From: CAZGSN01 sp964371655
GTDB taxonomy: Bacteria; Desulfobacterota; Binatia; HRBIN30
Direction of reading: 5' to 3'
Length of the DNA stretch: 64,000 bases
Assembly: GCA_964371655.1 (NCBI GenBank)
Contig: CAYJOD010000020.1
Span: 24,400-88,399, forward strand
The notes beneath the pieces are model-generated. The model saw only the letters and a list, made by a program, of their open reading frames with translations. It was not told the origin of the DNA and made no database searches. Made by a program: the position numbers and the translations under genes. Of the stretch, positions 1-10,600 are shown piece after piece. How positions within the stretch are numbered: the stretch's first letter is position 1; each line of letters starts with the position of its first letter.

Positions 1-537
1 GTCAACGTTGAGCACCAACGTCCCGCCAGCACCGCTGTAGGCGGTGACCATGAAGTAGTAAGTCGTGCCGGGGTTCGCGTAGAACCCGACCAGCGACTGC
101 CTGGACTGGCCTGTCATCGCCTTTTGCGACGTGAACGCGTCGTCACTGCAGGCCTGCGGCACCGGAATCAGTCCGCCGCAGTGCCCCGTGTAGACCGAGA
201 GTACGGTGTCGTAATCAGCCCCGAACGTATTGGCCGTGATCATCGCCCCTTCGGGTGAGGTAACCGTGAGTCGATAGAAAACGCTCTTGAGCGAGCTGCC
301 GCGACCGCACATCAGTATCGGGTCGGAGCTCGATGCGATTGCGTTGCCGGTATAGATGCGGTCGGAGAAGGGCGTCGAACCGATGAACGTTGCGCTCCAG
401 CAGCTGTCGTTGAGCGGTTGTGCCGCAACCCGCGACGGGACCGTAGCGTAAAATACAATTGCGCTGATCGCCGTCAGATCGAATAGCAAGTGCCTCCTGA
501 ATCCAGACCTTTCCATTCTCCGAATCGCTTGCGACAT
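1..537 (-). CDS. Secreted protein with PPC-like domain (partial, C-terminus off the window)
   Basis: The reading frame is open from an ATG at 537 through the left edge, giving 179 residues of an incomplete protein. An AGAGGAGA ribosome binding site lies just upstream of the ATG. The N-terminus has arginines followed by a hydrophobic stretch ending near ATVPSRVAA, consistent with a signal peptide cleaved near residue 40. The remainder resembles the bacterial pre-peptidase C-terminal (PPC) beta-sandwich: a DTVLSVYTG motif, paired cysteines, then GTTYYFMVTAYSGAGG. PPC domains usually accompany secreted enzymes or surface proteins, but the rest of this protein is not visible. It is transcribed divergently from the sigma factor at 790, so the shared 252-bp interval may carry promoters for both. 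Confidence 0.7.
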   Translation of the reverse strand, partial: MSQAIRRMERSGFRRHLLFDLTAISAIVFYATVPSRVAAQPLNDSCWSATFIGSTPFSDRIYTGNAIASSSDPILMCGRGSSLKSVFYRLTVTSPEGAMITANTFGADYDTVLSVYTGHCGGLIPVPQACSDDAFTSQKAMTGQSRQSLVGFYANPGTTYYFMVTAYSGAGGTLVLNVD

Positions 538-636
538 CAGGTCTCCTCTGCTCAAGCCTCAAAGGGTGCGCCCGTTGGATACATGTCATCTCTACGGACG
601 CAGCATCTTTCAAAATCGGATCGTGTGTCCTAAGCC

Positions 637-657
637 CCGGATCTTGATTAGATCCGG
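637..657. promoter_or_regulatory. Perfect 8-bp inverted repeat in the divergent promoter region
   Basis: CCGGATCT, a five-base spacer TGATT, then AGATCCGG form a perfect palindrome between the divergent PPC-protein gene and the sigma-factor gene, about 130 bp before the sigma start. It could be a dimeric-regulator operator or an mRNA hairpin in the sigma leader. There is no T-run, so a rho-independent terminator is unlikely. Its function is inferred from position only. Confidence 0.4.
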
Positions 658-789
658 AGAGCGATCGCCGTACGAAGGAATGATGGAGTGGCTGCGCAGA
701 GAATCTGTTTTCCCGACGCCGTGCTTCTGTGCTAGTGCTCGCTACAGCTGCCGAGAACGGGCAGGTCACGAACAGAAGGACAGGGGCAC

Positions 790-1383
790 ATGAGTGATCG
801 CGACAAATGGCTGAGTGTCATGCAGGATCTGACCGGTCCGGACCCGAGTGTGCGACGTCAGGCCATGGCAGAGCTGCAGCGAGACCTGATTGATCGCTTG
901 ATCCCGAAAACAGTCCCAGAAGAAAAGCGACTGGACATCGCAGCGACCGCGATTCTCAAGCTCGTGAAGTGGTTCATGAACCTCGCCGGAGATACGACAA
1001 GATTTCCCGTGAATTTCACGGCCTACGTGGCGCAGCTGGTTCGCCGTGTCCTAACAGATGAGTGGAGAGAGCTCGCTCGGGATAAGAACCGCCACACGTC
1101 GCTGGATGACGGTCCCGAGCTTCCGGAATACCAAGAGAGCGATTCCGAGGACGCCCTGAATCGAAAACGTGTCGAGGAAAAGGTTCGCCGCGCCGTCGAA
1201 GGGCTTCCGGAAAGGCAACCGCACGTGATCCGGCTGCGGTTCTTCCTAGGCCTAACGGCCGACGAGATTGCCCAACGCCTAGGAATCTCGCGACCAACCG
1301 TGAACCGGGATCTTTCTGCCGCCACGAGAACCCTGCGTGATGAATTAGGTGACGTGTGGAAACGATTCACCGGCAAGAAGTGA
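790..1383 (+). CDS. RNA polymerase sigma-70 family (ECF-type) sigma factor
   Basis: This 197-aa protein has the layout of an extracytoplasmic-function sigma factor. Residues ~20-100 look like region 2, with a core-binding and -10-recognition helical block ending in FTAYVAQLVRRVLTDEW. Residues 138-190 are a clear region 4: the GLPERQPHVIRLRFFLGLTA helix followed by a helix-turn-helix with LGISRPTVNRDL. A purine-rich AGGACAGGGGC precedes the ATG. It is the first gene of a same-strand set with a zinc-finger protein and two CHAT-domain giants, so it probably controls those genes, possibly including itself. The DNA-binding class is confident; targets and inducing signal are inference. Confidence 0.85.
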   Translation: MSDRDKWLSVMQDLTGPDPSVRRQAMAELQRDLIDRLIPKTVPEEKRLDIAATAILKLVKWFMNLAGDTTRFPVNFTAYVAQLVRRVLTDEWRELARDKNRHTSLDDGPELPEYQESDSEDALNRKRVEEKVRRAVEGLPERQPHVIRLRFFLGLTADEIAQRLGISRPTVNRDLSAATRTLRDELGDVWKRFTGKK

Positions 1384-1472
1384 GCCCATGAGCCGTTTCT
1401 ACCGCCCGATACGTCATTGCAAGTGATGAATGATTCCAATCGCATCTGTGCGCCCGCGCGAGGAACAGAGAA

Positions 1473-2402
1473 ATGACGCAAATTTGCAATCGAGCCTCAG
1501 ATATCGACATCGTCGATTACCTCGAAGATCCAAGCCGCCCCGAATGGGAGGAGTTCCACCGGCACATCGAAGCCTGCGTAAGCTGCGCCGAAGAAGTATC
1601 GAGCTTGGAGGCCACTGAAGTAATGCTCCGCGCCACCGATCTCGATGACCCGAGCCTCCATCCCCCCGCGGCCGATCTCGCGCGCCGCATGCAACTGCCG
1701 GCGCCGGCCCAGCGGGAGATCGAAGACCACCTACACCGTTGCGAGCGCTGCCGTCGTACCGTCACATTCGTGGAGACCTTCGACTTCTCGCGCCTGGATG
1801 CCCTGCGTTTGAAGCAAGAAGTTGTCGACGAGCAGGTCGCGGCGCAGTCGTTGCGGCAACCGGAGCGGGCATCTCGAGCTCCAGCACCATTGACCGCGTT
1901 GTGGCGCGAGGCGACTGGAGCGGCCAAGGAACATGTATACGAGCTGACCTCCCGCCTGGTTATTGAGTTGCGCAACGTCGCCGCAGTATTCTCTGAATTT
2001 CCCGCCGGCATGGTCCCGGTTCCCTATGTCCCGCACGCGTCCACCAGGCGCGGGACGCCAGGGGATGCACCGCCGGTATCGATTGTGGCCTTGGGACAGA
2101 GCATCCCGATTCCCCTGCCCGATCCCGGGCTCAGCGCACAGGTAATCGCTGAGCGCCAGGACACCGGTCACCTGCGCCTCCGGGTGACCCTACAAGGCAA
2201 CTTTCGTGGGCCCGTAGCCGTGAGCCTACGAGAGCACCTCGGGACAAGATCGCGCCTCATCTCGGCGCAGAGCACAGAAAGCCTCGAACCCTTCACTGTC
2301 GAGGATCTCACACCCGGCGAGTATTCGCTGGAGGTGTGGGAGATTGAATCGCAGCGACGCTTTCAGGTGCCGCTCCCGGTAATCTCGGGTCCCTCGCAAT
2401 AG
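1473..2402 (+). CDS. Double zinc-finger, anti-sigma-like soluble protein
   Basis: The 309-aa product carries two H-x3-C-x2-C motifs typical of zinc-binding anti-sigma (ZAS/zf-HC2) domains: H31-C35-C38 and H86-C90-C93. No transmembrane segment is evident, unlike classic membrane anti-sigma factors, so it would act in the cytoplasm. The C-terminal third (~200-309) is rich in beta-strand-like sequence, with a GPVAVSLREH block and a PGEYSLEVWE motif, and resembles a small beta-sandwich. A GAGGAA ribosome binding site precedes the ATG. It lies 89 bp after the sigma gene and 52 bp before the CHAT-NACHT gene. The simplest reading is a sigma-binding regulator coupled to the CHAT proteins. Binding to the sigma factor is not shown by sequence alone. 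Confidence 0.7.
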   Translation: MTQICNRASDIDIVDYLEDPSRPEWEEFHRHIEACVSCAEEVSSLEATEVMLRATDLDDPSLHPPAADLARRMQLPAPAQREIEDHLHRCERCRRTVTFVETFDFSRLDALRLKQEVVDEQVAAQSLRQPERASRAPAPLTALWREATGAAKEHVYELTSRLVIELRNVAAVFSEFPAGMVPVPYVPHASTRRGTPGDAPPVSIVALGQSIPIPLPDPGLSAQVIAERQDTGHLRLRVTLQGNFRGPVAVSLREHLGTRSRLISAQSTESLEPFTVEDLTPGEYSLEVWEIESQRRFQVPLPVISGPSQ

Positions 2403-2454
2403 CCGGTCACGTGTAGTCCCCGCGCAACCGGGGACTCGGCCAGGGAGGGAGAAT

Positions 2455-5400
2455 ATGCAGCGTTTCGCCACGCTCCAGATCTCACATCGCTCTGGGAGCA
2501 TCGAATATGACCTGCAAATTCCAGAGGGGGAGGAAGCGGTTCGCCGGTACGTGGCGACACAGCCCATGAACGACGTGGATCTGGCCGAGTTGCTGACCCG
2601 CGCATCGAACTTACTCCGCTGCAGCCAAAGTGATGGCTTCGAACGAGAGGCGAAGCTCATTGGTGAGGCGTTGCGCAAGGCCCTCCTGCCGCACGAACTC
2701 GCCGAGACTTTGAACTCCATTGACGTTCCCTTGCTGGTCAGCATGGACCGGCCCGGATTCCCCTTTGAGCTCATGTATGCGGAGGGGTTTTGGGCGTTGA
2801 GGTTCGCTGTAGGTAGGCTGGTATCCAGCAGACCGTCACCGCACCGGCGGCGCGAGCGCCCTGACCTTCGAGCGCTGATCATCGGTTCCGACCCGAAGAG
2901 TGATTTAGAGTTCGTCGAAAAGGAGGCCGAGATAGTGCTCTGCGGCTTGCGCGAGGAGGGCGTCAATGCCGTGCACGTCGTGGCCGGTCGAGAGGCGACC
3001 GTGGACATCGTTCGGAAGCGGCTTGCTGAGGGCTACGACATCATCCACTTCTGTGGCCACGTTGCGCCTGGCGGGCTGGACGCACGTGCGAGTCCGGGCC
3101 TTCTCCTCGCCGGGGGGCGAATCCTGTCCGGTCGGGAGATCAGAGCCGATCTCGACGGGTGTCCGTTTGTCTTCCTCAACGGGTGCGCCAGCGCTCACGA
3201 TAGTGTTGCTGGAAGTTGGCAGAGGGACATCACAAGTTTGGCGGATAATTTTATGGGTGGCGGCGCCAGCGCCGTGGTTGCCACAGCGTCAGACGTGAGC
3301 GATGAACACGCCGCTGAGGTCGCGGTCGAATTCTACCGCCGGGCACTTGCCGGCCAAACTCTCGGCGAGGCTTTACGCTGCGCACGGGTCCACGCTCGCG
3401 ATAAAGCCCGGGGATCATCGGCTTGGCTTTCGTTCTTCCTATACGGCAATCCTGCCGATGTCTTGATCGGTTCATCGGCCAAGGTCTCATATCGCGTCAA
3501 GAGGAAGTACGGGGAGCTCAACACCCTTGGTGGTCCGAGCAAGATCGACGTTCAGTATCAGCCCCCGAGACTACTCCGGTCCCTGACACCGGGAGAGTCC
3601 CCGAAGCACCTGCGAAGAAACATCTTCGGCCTCCCTGATCATCAGACAGGAACCATCGACCCCCACCGTTGCGACATTTTACGCTGGGAGGAGAGCGCGT
3701 TTCCCAAGTCGCGACGTCGCATTGGAGGAAGATACGACCTGGAAGAGGTGCTAGGCGGTTTCCTGCGGGTAACAAACGGAGACAGTCCCATCCCGCGCTT
3801 TATTGCGCTCGGAGCACCCGGGAGTGGCAAGACATCGCTATTGCAGTACCTTGCTTGGAAGGCAGCGGGCGGAAAGCTACGGGCGAGGAGAGAGGGGGGG
3901 CTTGTCCGGGCGGGGCGGCGTCTTGTCCCTGTGGTCGTCCACCTTCCAGCTTGGCAAGCTTGGGCCGCGCCTGCCACGCAGCGTCCGAACTTCAGCCTCG
4001 CTGCATACCTCGAGTCCAACGAGGGCTCGTCCATCGACGCGAAGCAATGGGCTGAGTGGCTGGATAGAGGCGACGTGCTTCTCATGTTCGACGCCCTTGA
4101 CGAGTTGGGCGCACAATCCAAGGCAGCGTTCATAGAGCATGCCCTCAACACCGCCCTGCGCAACTATGCCAGGTGTCCAACGCTGGTCACCTGTCGTAGC
4201 GTCTCCTTCGGCGAGTACGAGCGGCTCTTGCCTGCTCTGCCGGTCTTTATGCTGGCGCCCTTGGAGGAGAAGCGAGACGCCTACATCCAGGCGTACTTCG
4301 CCGAGTCACCTACACGGTCTGCGGGTCTCATCCGCCAGCTCAACGCGCTGCCACAGCTCGAACCATTGGCAGCCAATCCCCTCCTACTCGATATCATTTG
4401 TTCCTTCGTGAGGAAGGATCCCGACGCACCGCTTCCGCAGACACCCAGTGAAATCTACGACAAGGTGATCAACCAGCGTCTGGGAAGCGGGGTCGAAGCC
4501 TACCAGAAGCGCCGGACCCTGGAGGAGGTTGCCCTCAATCTGTTCGTCAAAGACCGGCGCGGCACCTGCAGTGTTGCCGAGTTTTTCGAGGAGCTGAAAT
4601 CGACGCTGGTCGCGACCGGGCAGGGGAAGGACCTCACGCGGGCCCTCTACGATGCTCTCGCCGGTAAGTCTGGTCTCTTACGAGGCGGCGAAGAGAACGT
4701 CGCCTTTCTTCATCTGACTATCCAAGAGTTCCTGGCGGCTGCAGCCTTGGCCAGGCGAGCCAACCGCGATGGCTGGAATGCGCGAATCACCAGCGCAGCA
4801 GGCAAGCAGCAGCGATTACGCGACTTCGTTGACGACTGCGCGAAACATCATCGGTGGCGAAAGGTGATTGCATTCCTGGCAGGGCAGCTGGAGCAGCCCG
4901 GGCCGCTCTTGAGACGACTTCTCGACCCGCGGCGAGAGTCACTGACTCTCGACCACTTGATGCTCGCGGCGCTCTGTGTTCCCGAGATCACCCCGGAGCG
5001 AAGGATTGCGCTCAGAGCCCCCATCGAGCAGATCGCCACCGGATTGCTGGAGGTCGGGCTTGTCGAGTGCGGGGTCTCGTGGGCTATGGTGGAGGCAATC
5101 AGTGCGTTCGCAATCGTGAATCCTGCAATCTCACCGGCGGGCTACGCAGGACAGCTTTACCGGTTTGCCAGATTCGTCAGGGGGGAGAAGGACCCGCCTG
5201 TCCAATGGACGTTTGCAGACTGTCTGGTTGTTTCGCTGTTCGACGATGTTGCACTCGCCGCGTTCGGGGTAGCTCGAGTAATACGCGCGCTTGGTTCTGC
5301 CGCCGGCGTGCTCCTGCGCCAATGCCCATTTGGTTCGCAGACGCGTCTTCTGGATTATCTCCTTGGTTTGCTTCGCGAGGATCGCTGGGACGTGCGGCTC

Positions 5401-7521
5401 GCCGCGTGTGAGGCATTGGCCGGTCTCGGGGGAGCAGTGGTTGAGGATCCGGCGTTTCTGAGACACCTCGCGGATTTGTTGAACGATCCCGCGTGGCACG
5501 TTCGCGCTTTTGCCGCAACAGCTATCGGGCAGATGTCGGCTGCCGCTGCCAAGCACGCTGCGCTAGCGAGCCCGGAACCCCGACAGCGGTTTCCGCTTGC
5601 CATGCTGGCGGAACACTTACACGATCCGCATGTCGGAGCCCGTCCTGCCCAACTATGCGATCCCGATCTAGTAGCGACCGCGGGAAAGTCGGTCGAAGAG
5701 AGCTTCGGGGGAAGTGTACCCGACCGCGAAAGCGGGACGCTGATGGACGAGAATACCAAGGCAAATGTTCCAGGTAGCCTCAGCAGACATCGAGGTGAGT
5801 GGTACATCAACCCTCCGGTGATGTTTAAGCGGCTTGGCCTGATGGGGTTCGCTCAGGGCGGAGTGCAGTCCGCTGCGCTGGCGGCGCTACATAGCCTGGG
5901 GCGAGTCTCCGCGTGCGACAAGACTCTCATCGACCAACTCGCGGAATTGCTGCGCGATCCCACTCCTGTCGTGCCCCAATTGGCTGATGGCAAGCCGCTT
6001 GTGTTGGCAAGTATTCAGATTGAGCCCGACCCTCACCATTCCGTGCGGGCAGCAGCCGCACTGGCGGTGGGTGCGTTGGGGGCGGGTGCCGCCGGACACT
6101 CGACACTGCTCCAGGAGCTTTCGAGTCTGCTTGACGAGGGTCCGGAGGAGTCAGATCGCCTAGCCGCAATGTCGGCGATTGGCGCGTTGGCCACCGCCGC
6201 GGCAACCGACCGGGCGCTGCTTGCCGCATTGGGCAGTCTCAAGCTCAACGAGAGAGTGGCTGGCCTCCTGCAGGCTGCTGAGGCTACGGTCCGAATTACT
6301 GCTGCGTTGTTGGTGGGGGCATTGGCGGGATTCCAGGAGTTCGCGTCGCTCCTTGATGACCTGGCTGATCTCCTTAGCGACGAACGCGACGTATCCGTGC
6401 GCCATGCCGTCGCGTCAGCAATTGGGGATCTGGGGCTTTCGGCTGCTCTACATGCCCGGCTCGTCCCCGAGCTTCGGAGCCTCCTGCACGACCCAGAGGT
6501 GGCCGTGCGTGCCGCCGCCGTCTCAGCCGCAGGCAGGTTGGCCACAGCATGTTCCGCCCAAGATGTATCTTTGATCGAACCAGTTGCCGACCTTTGCGAG
6601 GAGGCCGTACGAATCATGCCTGCGGCACCGCCTTCGAGTCCACCAGAACCTCCACGTCACCCAGACTTGGACCCCGCCAACGGCGCGTGGGCGGCCAGGA
6701 CTGTGGCACAAAGCGAATGGTCGCGAATTCTACGACCGTCTCCGATCGAATCAGGCGAAGCGGCTGAGCCATCCGTAGAAGAGGCCGCAATGTTTGCGAT
6801 TCAGGGGCTTGGTGCTCTCGCGACGCAGCACCAGAGCGTGCGCGACAAACTCGCAGCGATGCTTCACAGTCCGGAGGCTACGTTTCGAGCTGCGGCTGCT
6901 CTGGCCGTTGGGGAGGTGGATCCGAAGATCGCGCTGGATGCGGGACTGGTCGATGTTCTGGCCCGCCTCTTGAACGATGAAGAGGAATCGGTTCGATCCG
7001 CTATAGTGGCCGCCGTAGCGAAGCTAGGAGCAGCGGTGGCACAGCATCAGCTGACCCTCACGGGGCTGGGAAAGCTCCTGAGCCGGGGGAAGGAAACCGA
7101 ACGAGTCGCGGTGGCCTACGCCGTGGGGCAGATGGGCGCGGTGGCAGCCGAGGACATCACGATCCGCAACGGAGTCCTTGCGTTGGTGAAGGGAGCCGAG
7201 TCGACGCGAGCGATGGCGGCATGGATTCTGGGTAAGATTGGAGGAAGCGCGAAAGAGTACCAGCCGTGGTTGAAGCCACCCCTTGAGACTCTGCAGCGCG
7301 ACCCGCGACCCAGCGTGCGGTCCGCGGTAGCTACTGCGATCGGCGAACTCGGGGCGCAGGCGAAGCTGTATCCCTCTCTGCTTCGAAGACTGCGACAACA
7401 GCTGCGTGATCAGCAACTCGGCCTGGAGCCCGCCATGGCGGCCTACAAGCTTCGCGACGCCGGAGTGTGGATCCCGGCACGCCGTTTCCCATGGTGGCCT
7501 CCGTGGCTTCGGATGCCGTGA
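2455..7521 (+). CDS. CHAT protease - NACHT NTPase - HEAT-repeat protein (NLR-like)
   Basis: The protein is 1688 aa, with a strong GGGAGGGAG site before the ATG. Residues ~1-345 are a CHAT (caspase HetF-associated with TPRs) domain. Its presumptive catalytic His is H202 in IIHFCGH and its Cys is C244 in FLNGCAS. Residues ~430-780 are a NACHT-type STAND NTPase with Walker A GAPGSGKTS at 453-461 and Walker B LLMFDALDEL (D546, D549, E550). The rest, to ~1670, is helical HEAT-like repeats with recurring units such as VRAAAVSAAGRL, each beginning with a DP..-VR pattern. This is the general plan of NLR-like immune or signalling proteins: protease effector, oligomerising switch, repeat sensor. No signal peptide or transmembrane segment is seen. 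Domain assignments are strong; biological role and substrate are unknown. Many alanine-rich repeats suggest diversification by recombination. Confidence 0.88.
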   Translation: MQRFATLQISHRSGSIEYDLQIPEGEEAVRRYVATQPMNDVDLAELLTRASNLLRCSQSDGFEREAKLIGEALRKALLPHELAETLNSIDVPLLVSMDRPGFPFELMYAEGFWALRFAVGRLVSSRPSPHRRRERPDLRALIIGSDPKSDLEFVEKEAEIVLCGLREEGVNAVHVVAGREATVDIVRKRLAEGYDIIHFCGHVAPGGLDARASPGLLLAGGRILSGREIRADLDGCPFVFLNGCASAHDSVAGSWQRDITSLADNFMGGGASAVVATASDVSDEHAAEVAVEFYRRALAGQTLGEALRCARVHARDKARGSSAWLSFFLYGNPADVLIGSSAKVSYRVKRKYGELNTLGGPSKIDVQYQPPRLLRSLTPGESPKHLRRNIFGLPDHQTGTIDPHRCDILRWEESAFPKSRRRIGGRYDLEEVLGGFLRVTNGDSPIPRFIALGAPGSGKTSLLQYLAWKAAGGKLRARREGGLVRAGRRLVPVVVHLPAWQAWAAPATQRPNFSLAAYLESNEGSSIDAKQWAEWLDRGDVLLMFDALDELGAQSKAAFIEHALNTALRNYARCPTLVTCRSVSFGEYERLLPALPVFMLAPLEEKRDAYIQAYFAESPTRSAGLIRQLNALPQLEPLAANPLLLDIICSFVRKDPDAPLPQTPSEIYDKVINQRLGSGVEAYQKRRTLEEVALNLFVKDRRGTCSVAEFFEELKSTLVATGQGKDLTRALYDALAGKSGLLRGGEENVAFLHLTIQEFLAAAALARRANRDGWNARITSAAGKQQRLRDFVDDCAKHHRWRKVIAFLAGQLEQPGPLLRRLLDPRRESLTLDHLMLAALCVPEITPERRIALRAPIEQIATGLLEVGLVECGVSWAMVEAISAFAIVNPAISPAGYAGQLYRFARFVRGEKDPPVQWTFADCLVVSLFDDVALAAFGVARVIRALGSAAGVLLRQCPFGSQTRLLDYLLGLLREDRWDVRLAACEALAGLGGAVVEDPAFLRHLADLLNDPAWHVRAFAATAIGQMSAAAAKHAALASPEPRQRFPLAMLAEHLHDPHVGARPAQLCDPDLVATAGKSVEESFGGSVPDRESGTLMDENTKANVPGSLSRHRGEWYINPPVMFKRLGLMGFAQGGVQSAALAALHSLGRVSACDKTLIDQLAELLRDPTPVVPQLADGKPLVLASIQIEPDPHHSVRAAAALAVGALGAGAAGHSTLLQELSSLLDEGPEESDRLAAMSAIGALATAAATDRALLAALGSLKLNERVAGLLQAAEATVRITAALLVGALAGFQEFASLLDDLADLLSDERDVSVRHAVASAIGDLGLSAALHARLVPELRSLLHDPEVAVRAAAVSAAGRLATACSAQDVSLIEPVADLCEEAVRIMPAAPPSSPPEPPRHPDLDPANGAWAARTVAQSEWSRILRPSPIESGEAAEPSVEEAAMFAIQGLGALATQHQSVRDKLAAMLHSPEATFRAAAALAVGEVDPKIALDAGLVDVLARLLNDEEESVRSAIVAAVAKLGAAVAQHQLTLTGLGKLLSRGKETERVAVAYAVGQMGAVAAEDITIRNGVLALVKGAESTRAMAAWILGKIGGSAKEYQPWLKPPLETLQRDPRPSVRSAVATAIGELGAQAKLYPSLLRRLRQQLRDQQLGLEPAMAAYKLRDAGVWIPARRFPWWPPWLRMP

Positions 7522-7663
7522 TGTCGTGTCTCCACACTGCCACCGCCGCGAGGGGCCAAGCCTATTGCCTGGCTGCCTGTCGGACTTGTGAACTGAAGCG
7601 ACCCGACGATGCGCCGCCCATTGCAAAGACGCCGACGGCAGGTCCTAGGCGCGAGGAAGACTC

Positions 7664-10600
7664 TTGAAGCCATTTGCCACACTCCAAGTTGTTCGCTCTC
7701 CAGGTGGCATCGAGTATGACCTTTGGCTGCCGGGGCGTGAAGTCTCTGGGGCGATGCGATACGTACCGACCCACCCAATCGACGAGGCAGAGCTCATTGA
7801 GCTCCAAGCTCTCGCAGCACAACTTTTCCGCAGCGGTCCGAGCGAGACTTTCCCGCTGGACGCGAAAGCCACCGGTGAACGACTCTACAATGCGCTGATC
7901 CCCCCCGAGCTCGGCGAGCGCCTTCGAGATCTTCAGGTTCCGTTGCTCGTCAGCGTGCCGCGTTCCGGGTTGCCCTTTGAGCTCTTTTATGCGGACGACT
8001 TCTGGGCGCTCCGTTACGCCCTGGGCAAGCAGATTCGCTTGGAAGTGAAGGGCCGGAGCCCGGAAGTAACTCGCACGTCCGGACCGATGCGTGCTCTGGT
8101 CATCTCCTCCGATCCGAGAGGAGACCTCGCATTCGTCGACCACGAGGCCGGCAAGGTGACTGATACACTGGTGGGAGGTGTCCGGATTAAGGCGAATCCC
8201 CTCTACGGTCCCGAGGCGAACGTAGATGAGGTGACGAGGAGGCTCGCCGAACGGTACGATGTCATCCACTTTTGCGGCCACATCGACCGCGGCAGCGGTG
8301 GAGTCGCACCAGGCCTTCTCCTTGCAAGCGAGCAGGTTCTTTCCGGCGAGGTGATTCGCCAACGCCTCGACGGGCGCCCATTCGTCTTCCTCAATGGCTG
8401 TCTCGGCGCGCGCGGCGATACGCACAAGGGATGGGAGGAGGACATTTCGAGCGTGGCCTACGGTTTCATCCGCGGGGGCGCTCGAGCGGTCATCGCCACA
8501 GTCTCGGAGATCGGTGATGAGCAAGCCGCCGATCTGGCGGTCGACTTCTATCGTCTGGCGTGCTCGGGCGAATGCCTCGGCGAAGCGCTTCGCCAAGCGC
8601 GTGAAAATGCTCGCTCGAAGGCACCGCCGTCGCCGGCCTGGCTGTCGTTCGTTCTGTACGGAAATCCGGCGGAAGTGCTGGTCGACCGAAGTTCTGAGTC
8701 GTCGACAGAGTCCAGCAGTGTCTCTCCCAAGGTTCCGGCGCCGGCCGATGGAGAGCGGAGCGAAGGCCCTTCCGCGGTGACTGTCACGCGGGAGAGCAAC
8801 TATCTCGCCCCGTCGAGCGCGTCCTGGGGGAGAGAATGGGCGCGCTCGCATCGACGAGGTGTGCTTCTCGGAACTTTCTCGTTTTTTGCTGTTGTGGCCA
8901 TCATCCTGTTGACGCTGTGGCGACGTGGGTCGCGTGATGAGAGCCCAAATACCGAGACAACGGTCTTAGCCCTGGCGAACGTGCCGCGGGTGCCCGATGC
9001 CGCGCTCGGAGCAGACTCCATAACCGTGATTGAGTTCGGGAATCTAGATGAAGAAGACCGCGGCCGTCACGGGTGGATGGGTAAAGCTATTCAAGCTGCA
9101 TTGGCCACCGAGCTGGGCAAGGTTGAGGCGTTAGATCTCTACCCGGAGAAGCTGGCGCGCATCCCTGCGGAAGGCGCCCCCGATCTGATGCTCCGCGCAC
9201 AAAAGGTCGGCATCAACAAAGTGGTCACCGGATCGTTCAAAGTGCTCGGCGCGAAGGTTCGCATCGATGCGTCCGTGCTCGATGCCGCCACCGGCAAGGC
9301 GATCGGCGAGGGTGTCGAGGGTGACTTGGGCGAAGATGACAAGGAATTCTTCAACCTGCAGAAGCAACTCGTGCTCAGCTTGCTGCGCCGAATGAAGACC
9401 CACGTGCTGCCGCCTGAAGAGGGCAGTATCGCCGCAGAAACAAACACTAGTATCGTTGCCTACCGATTGCTGCTCGACGGCGAGCGCGTAGGCGCACAAT
9501 CCGCAACAGCAAGCGGACAACCATCAAGTGTTCGGCGCGCAGAGCCGCTCGATCTCGTCAGCGATGAGCAGACGAAGCTCAAGGTAAAGCAGTTCCTCGA
9601 AGATTATCGGCACGTCCAAGAGGGAAAAGACCTCGATGGTCTCACAACCCTGCACGTTGCATTTCCATACGATCAACGTGAGGCGATGCGCGCCTACCTG
9701 GCGAACACTGATGACCTTACGATCGAGATCGTGGACATTTCGATCGCTATCAACGACGAAACCGTCTGGGTGTCCTTCACCCGTCGCGATCGCTTCATCG
9801 ACAAGCTAAGCCGCGCGCCCGAACGTGTCGAGATCCGACTCGCCAAGACGTTAACCCACAGCAACGGACGATTGAAGATTTCCCCACGCACCCCGAACAG
9901 CGCGCTGATTCAAAACGAAGCTTGGGAAAACAATGGACCGGAAGGCGGCGAGGTCTCCGCGATCGCAATTGACCCGAGCGAGCCACGCACGATCTATCTA
10001 GGAACTGGTGGCGGTGTGTTTATTAGCACGAATGGAGGCGAAAGATGGAGACTTTCGAGCGACGGCTTGAATGGACGCGTCGCTACCCTCGCAATTGGCC
10101 CAACGGTGCCGCAGATTATCTACGCAGGAGGCGATCGCGGCTCGTGGAAGAGCACCGATGCTGGAGAGAGCTGGACTAAGATGACCGTAGAACTCTTCGC
10201 TTATTCGTTGGCAATCGATCCAACGGATCCGCGCACAGCATATTGGGGAGGAAACGGTGGGATGTTCAAGAGCACAAACGGGGGCGATACCTGGACGAGA
10301 CTCGGTCGGGGTCGTACCAGCTCTTTGGTGATCGCCCCGACCACACCGCCGGCTCTCTATGCAGTGCGTGGCGGCGCGGACACTAAGTTGTTCAAGAGCA
10401 CAAATGGAGGCGAGAACTGGTATGAGAGCGGGTCAGGCATCTGGCGACCGCGAACCATCGCCTTCGACCCCGACTCTCCCAAGGTGGTGTACCTGGGGAC
10501 GGGTGGACATGTCTTTAGAAGTACCGACTCTGGCGAATCCTGGGCACCCGTTGCGAGTGGGATGACGGATACAAACCGGGACGTAACGCAGATTGTTGTC

